Part shown: piece after piece, positions 62,493 to 64,000 of the stretch | Layout: every line of letters begins with the position of its first letter | Numbering within the stretch: the stretch's first letter is position 1 | Assembly: GCA_958298945.1 (NCBI GenBank) | Contig: OY282609.1 | Coordinates: 42,732,954 to 42,796,953 of the forward strand | Direction of reading: 5' to 3' | DNA length: 64,000 nucleotides | Source: Atherix ibis | Taxonomy: Eukaryota; Arthropoda; Insecta; Diptera; Athericidae | Position numbers and translations under genes: made by a program | Notes under the pieces: generated by a model | Told to the model about the DNA's origin: nothing | What the model saw: the letters and a program-made list of their open reading frames with translations, nothing else | Database searches by the model: none

Positions 62493-64000
62493 GTGGTATT
62501 TTTCAACTGGAATATTCAGTGGTATTTTTCAAGAGGAATATTCAGTGGTATTTTCCATGAGGAATATTCAGTGGTATTTTTCAAGAAGAATATTCAGTGG
62601 TATTTTGCAAGAGCAATATTCAATTGTATTTTTCAAGCGGAATATTCAGTTGTATTTTTCAAGAGGAATATTCAGTTTTATTTTTCAAGAAGAATATTCA
62701 GTGGTATTTTTCAAGTGGAATGTTTAGTGGTATTTTTCAAGAGGAATATTCAGTGGTATTTTTCAAGAGGAATATTCAGTGGTATTTTTCAAGTGGAATA
62801 TTCAGTTGTATTTTTTAAGAGGAATATTCAGTGGTATTTTTCAAGAGGAATATTCAGTGGTATTTTTCAAGAGGAATATACAATGGTATTTTTCAAGAGG
62901 AATATTCGGTGGTATTTTTCAAGAGGAATAATCAGAGGTATTTTTCAAAAGGAATATTCAGTGGTATTTTTCAAGAGGAATATTCAGTGGTATTTTTCTA
63001 GAGGAATATTCAGTGGTATTTTTCAAGTGGAATATTCAGTGGTATTTTTCAAGAGGATTATTCAGTGGTATTTTTCAAGAGGAATATTCAGTGGTATTTT
63101 TCAAGAGGAATATTCAGTTGTTATTTTCAAGAGAAATATTCAGTGGTATTTTTCAAGAGGAATATTCAGTGGTATTTTTCAAGAGGAATTATCAGTGGTA
63201 TTTTTCAAGAGGAATATTCGGTGGTATTTTTCAAGATGAATGATCAGAGGTATTTTTCAAAAGCAATATTCAATTGTATTTTTCAAGAGAAATATTCAGT
63301 AGTATTTTTCAAGAGGAATATTAAGTGGAATTTTTCAAGTGGAATATTTAGTGGTATTTTTCAAGAGGAATATTCAGTGGTATTTTTCAAGAGGAATATT
63401 CAGTGGTATTTTTCAATAGGAATATTCAGTGGTATTTTTCAAGAGAAATATTAAGTAGTATTTTTCAAGAGAAATATTCAGTGGTATTTTTTAAGAGAAA
63501 TATTCAGTGGTATTTTTCAAGAGTAATATTCAATGGTATTTTTCAAGAGGGCTATTCAGTGGTATTTTTCATGTAGAATATTTAGTGGTATTTTTCAAGA
63601 GGAATATTCCGTAGAATATTTCAAGAGGAATATTCAGTGGTATTTTTCAAGAAGAATATTCATTGATATTTTGCAAGACGAATATTCAATAGTATTTTTC
63701 ATGTGGAATATTCAGTGGTATTTTTCAAGAGGAATATTCAGTTATATTTTTTAAGAGAAATATTTAGTGGTATTTTTCAAGTGGAATATTCAGTGGTATT
63801 TTTCAAGAGGAATATTCAGTGGTATTTTTCAAGAGGAATATTCAGTGGTATTTTTCAAGAGGAATATTCAGTTGTATTTTTAAAGAGGAATATTCAGTGG
63901 TATTTTTCAAGAGGAATATTCAGTGGTATTTTTCAAGAGGAATATTCAGTGGTGTTTGTCAAGAGGAATATTCAGTGGTATTTTTCAAGAGGAATATTCA

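Larger units (their letters stand above)
1..64000 (+). repeat. 26-bp tandem satellite array (entire window)
   Basis: Every stretch read is a variant of one 26-bp monomer: TATTCAGTGG followed by TATTTTTCAAGAGGAA. Monomers are head to tail in one orientation; no inverted block was seen. Each consensus monomer has an 8-bp palindrome, GAATATTC, which includes an SspI site (AATATT), and one T5 tract. Variation is mostly substitution at recurring positions: the C of TTCAG, the second half of CAGTGG, the C of TTTTTC and the GG of AGAGG. The T5 tract and the AATA junction change less often. Variant order is not random but repeats at 0.5-4.4 kb, giving higher-order repeats. Base composition is AT-rich with strong G over C skew on this strand. 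Such arrays are known in eukaryotic heterochromatin; the species and locus cannot be told from the sequence. No coding region, RNA gene or mobile element interrupts it. Confidence 0.98.
59031..64000 (+). repeat. Family B satellite resumed
   Basis: No gene. AAGATGAATGATCAGAGG markers reappear at 59,855, 62,195 and 63,235. The section from about 62,493 to 63,760 follows 41,829-43,090 at a constant 20,664-bp offset. A 61.2-61.4 kb stretch carries a TTTTACAAGAGCAATATACAATTG variant not seen in the other B copies. The array runs off the end of the window. Confidence 0.85.

Noticed and set aside
5..63754. Many overlapping + strand open frames of 60-377 codons encoding VVFFKRNIQW-type repeats
   Set aside because: The same 26-residue cycle appears in all three frames because the stop-free monomer is 26 bp long. 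Frames begin and end at random variant monomers, overlap each other, and have no promoter, signal peptide or domain. They are shadows of the satellite.
1..64000. CRISPR-like array of short repeats
   Set aside because: Monomers abut with no unique spacers, and no cas-like gene is present. It is a tandem satellite.
1..64000. Telomeric repeat or plasmid/phage iteron origin
   Set aside because: The monomer does not resemble known telomere motifs such as TTAGGG, and iteron sets are short and next to replication genes, not tens of kilobases long.
1..64000. CENP-B box as evidence for a centromere
   Set aside because: The consensus contains no CpG, and the few variants with one (TTCGGTGG, CAAGACGAAT) do not match the TTCG...CGGG arrangement. 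Centromere identity cannot be claimed from motif content.
1..64000. Inverted segments or large palindromes
   Set aside because: All monomers read in the same direction. The only palindrome noticed is the 8-bp GAATATTC core at monomer junctions.

Overview
The whole window is one uninterrupted block of satellite DNA. It is built from a 26-bp monomer, written here as two halves read in order: TATTCAGTGG then TATTTTTCAAGAGGAA. The monomer is about 31% G+C, with G:C skewed 6:2 on the + strand. About 2,460 monomers lie head to tail in a single orientation. I found no gene, RNA gene, transposon, CRISPR array or unique sequence anywhere. Both window ends fall inside the array, so it continues beyond in both directions. 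A homogeneous array of this length with multi-kilobase higher-order structure points to eukaryotic heterochromatin (centromeric, pericentromeric, subtelomeric, or a sex or B chromosome). Nothing in the sequence lets me name the species or the chromosomal location.

All the long open frames are by-products of the repeat. The consensus has no stop codon in any + frame. Because 26 is not a multiple of 3, each frame cycles through the same 26-residue pattern every 78 bp (VVFFKRNIQWYFSR followed by GIFSGIFQEEYS). The - strand carries two TGA triplets per monomer and is closed. These frames are not annotated as genes.

The informative content is the order of variant monomers, which defines nested higher-order repeats (HORs). 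(1) 1-8.0 kb: family A, canonical unit 728 bp (28 monomers), with units ranging from 20 to 36 monomers. (2) 8.0-16.4 kb: family 2, unit about 1.87-1.93 kb, with a displaced family A segment near 13.7-14.4 kb. (3) 16.4-19.5 kb: shorter local duplications (858 and 1,247 bp spacing). (4) 19.5-27.1 kb: two apparently identical 3,819-bp units. (5) 28.1-33.7 kb: two 2.8-kb units carrying shared 1-base deletions. (6) 33.8-48.2 kb: family B, unit 4,397 bp (next spacing 3,720 bp), itself containing a 1.01-1.04-kb duplication. (7) 48.2-58.6 kb: family C, unit 3,663 bp, expanded in its second copy by a 727/779-bp internal duplication. (8) 58.6-64 kb: family B again, with 546-bp and about 1.05-kb tandem duplications.

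Whole-monomer gains and losses, shared single-base register shifts and shared junctions give a relative order of events consistent with repeated unequal exchange. The near-identical multi-kilobase tandem copies could also reflect assembly error and need read-level support. Positions of HOR boundaries are judged by eye and are accurate to about one or two monomers.
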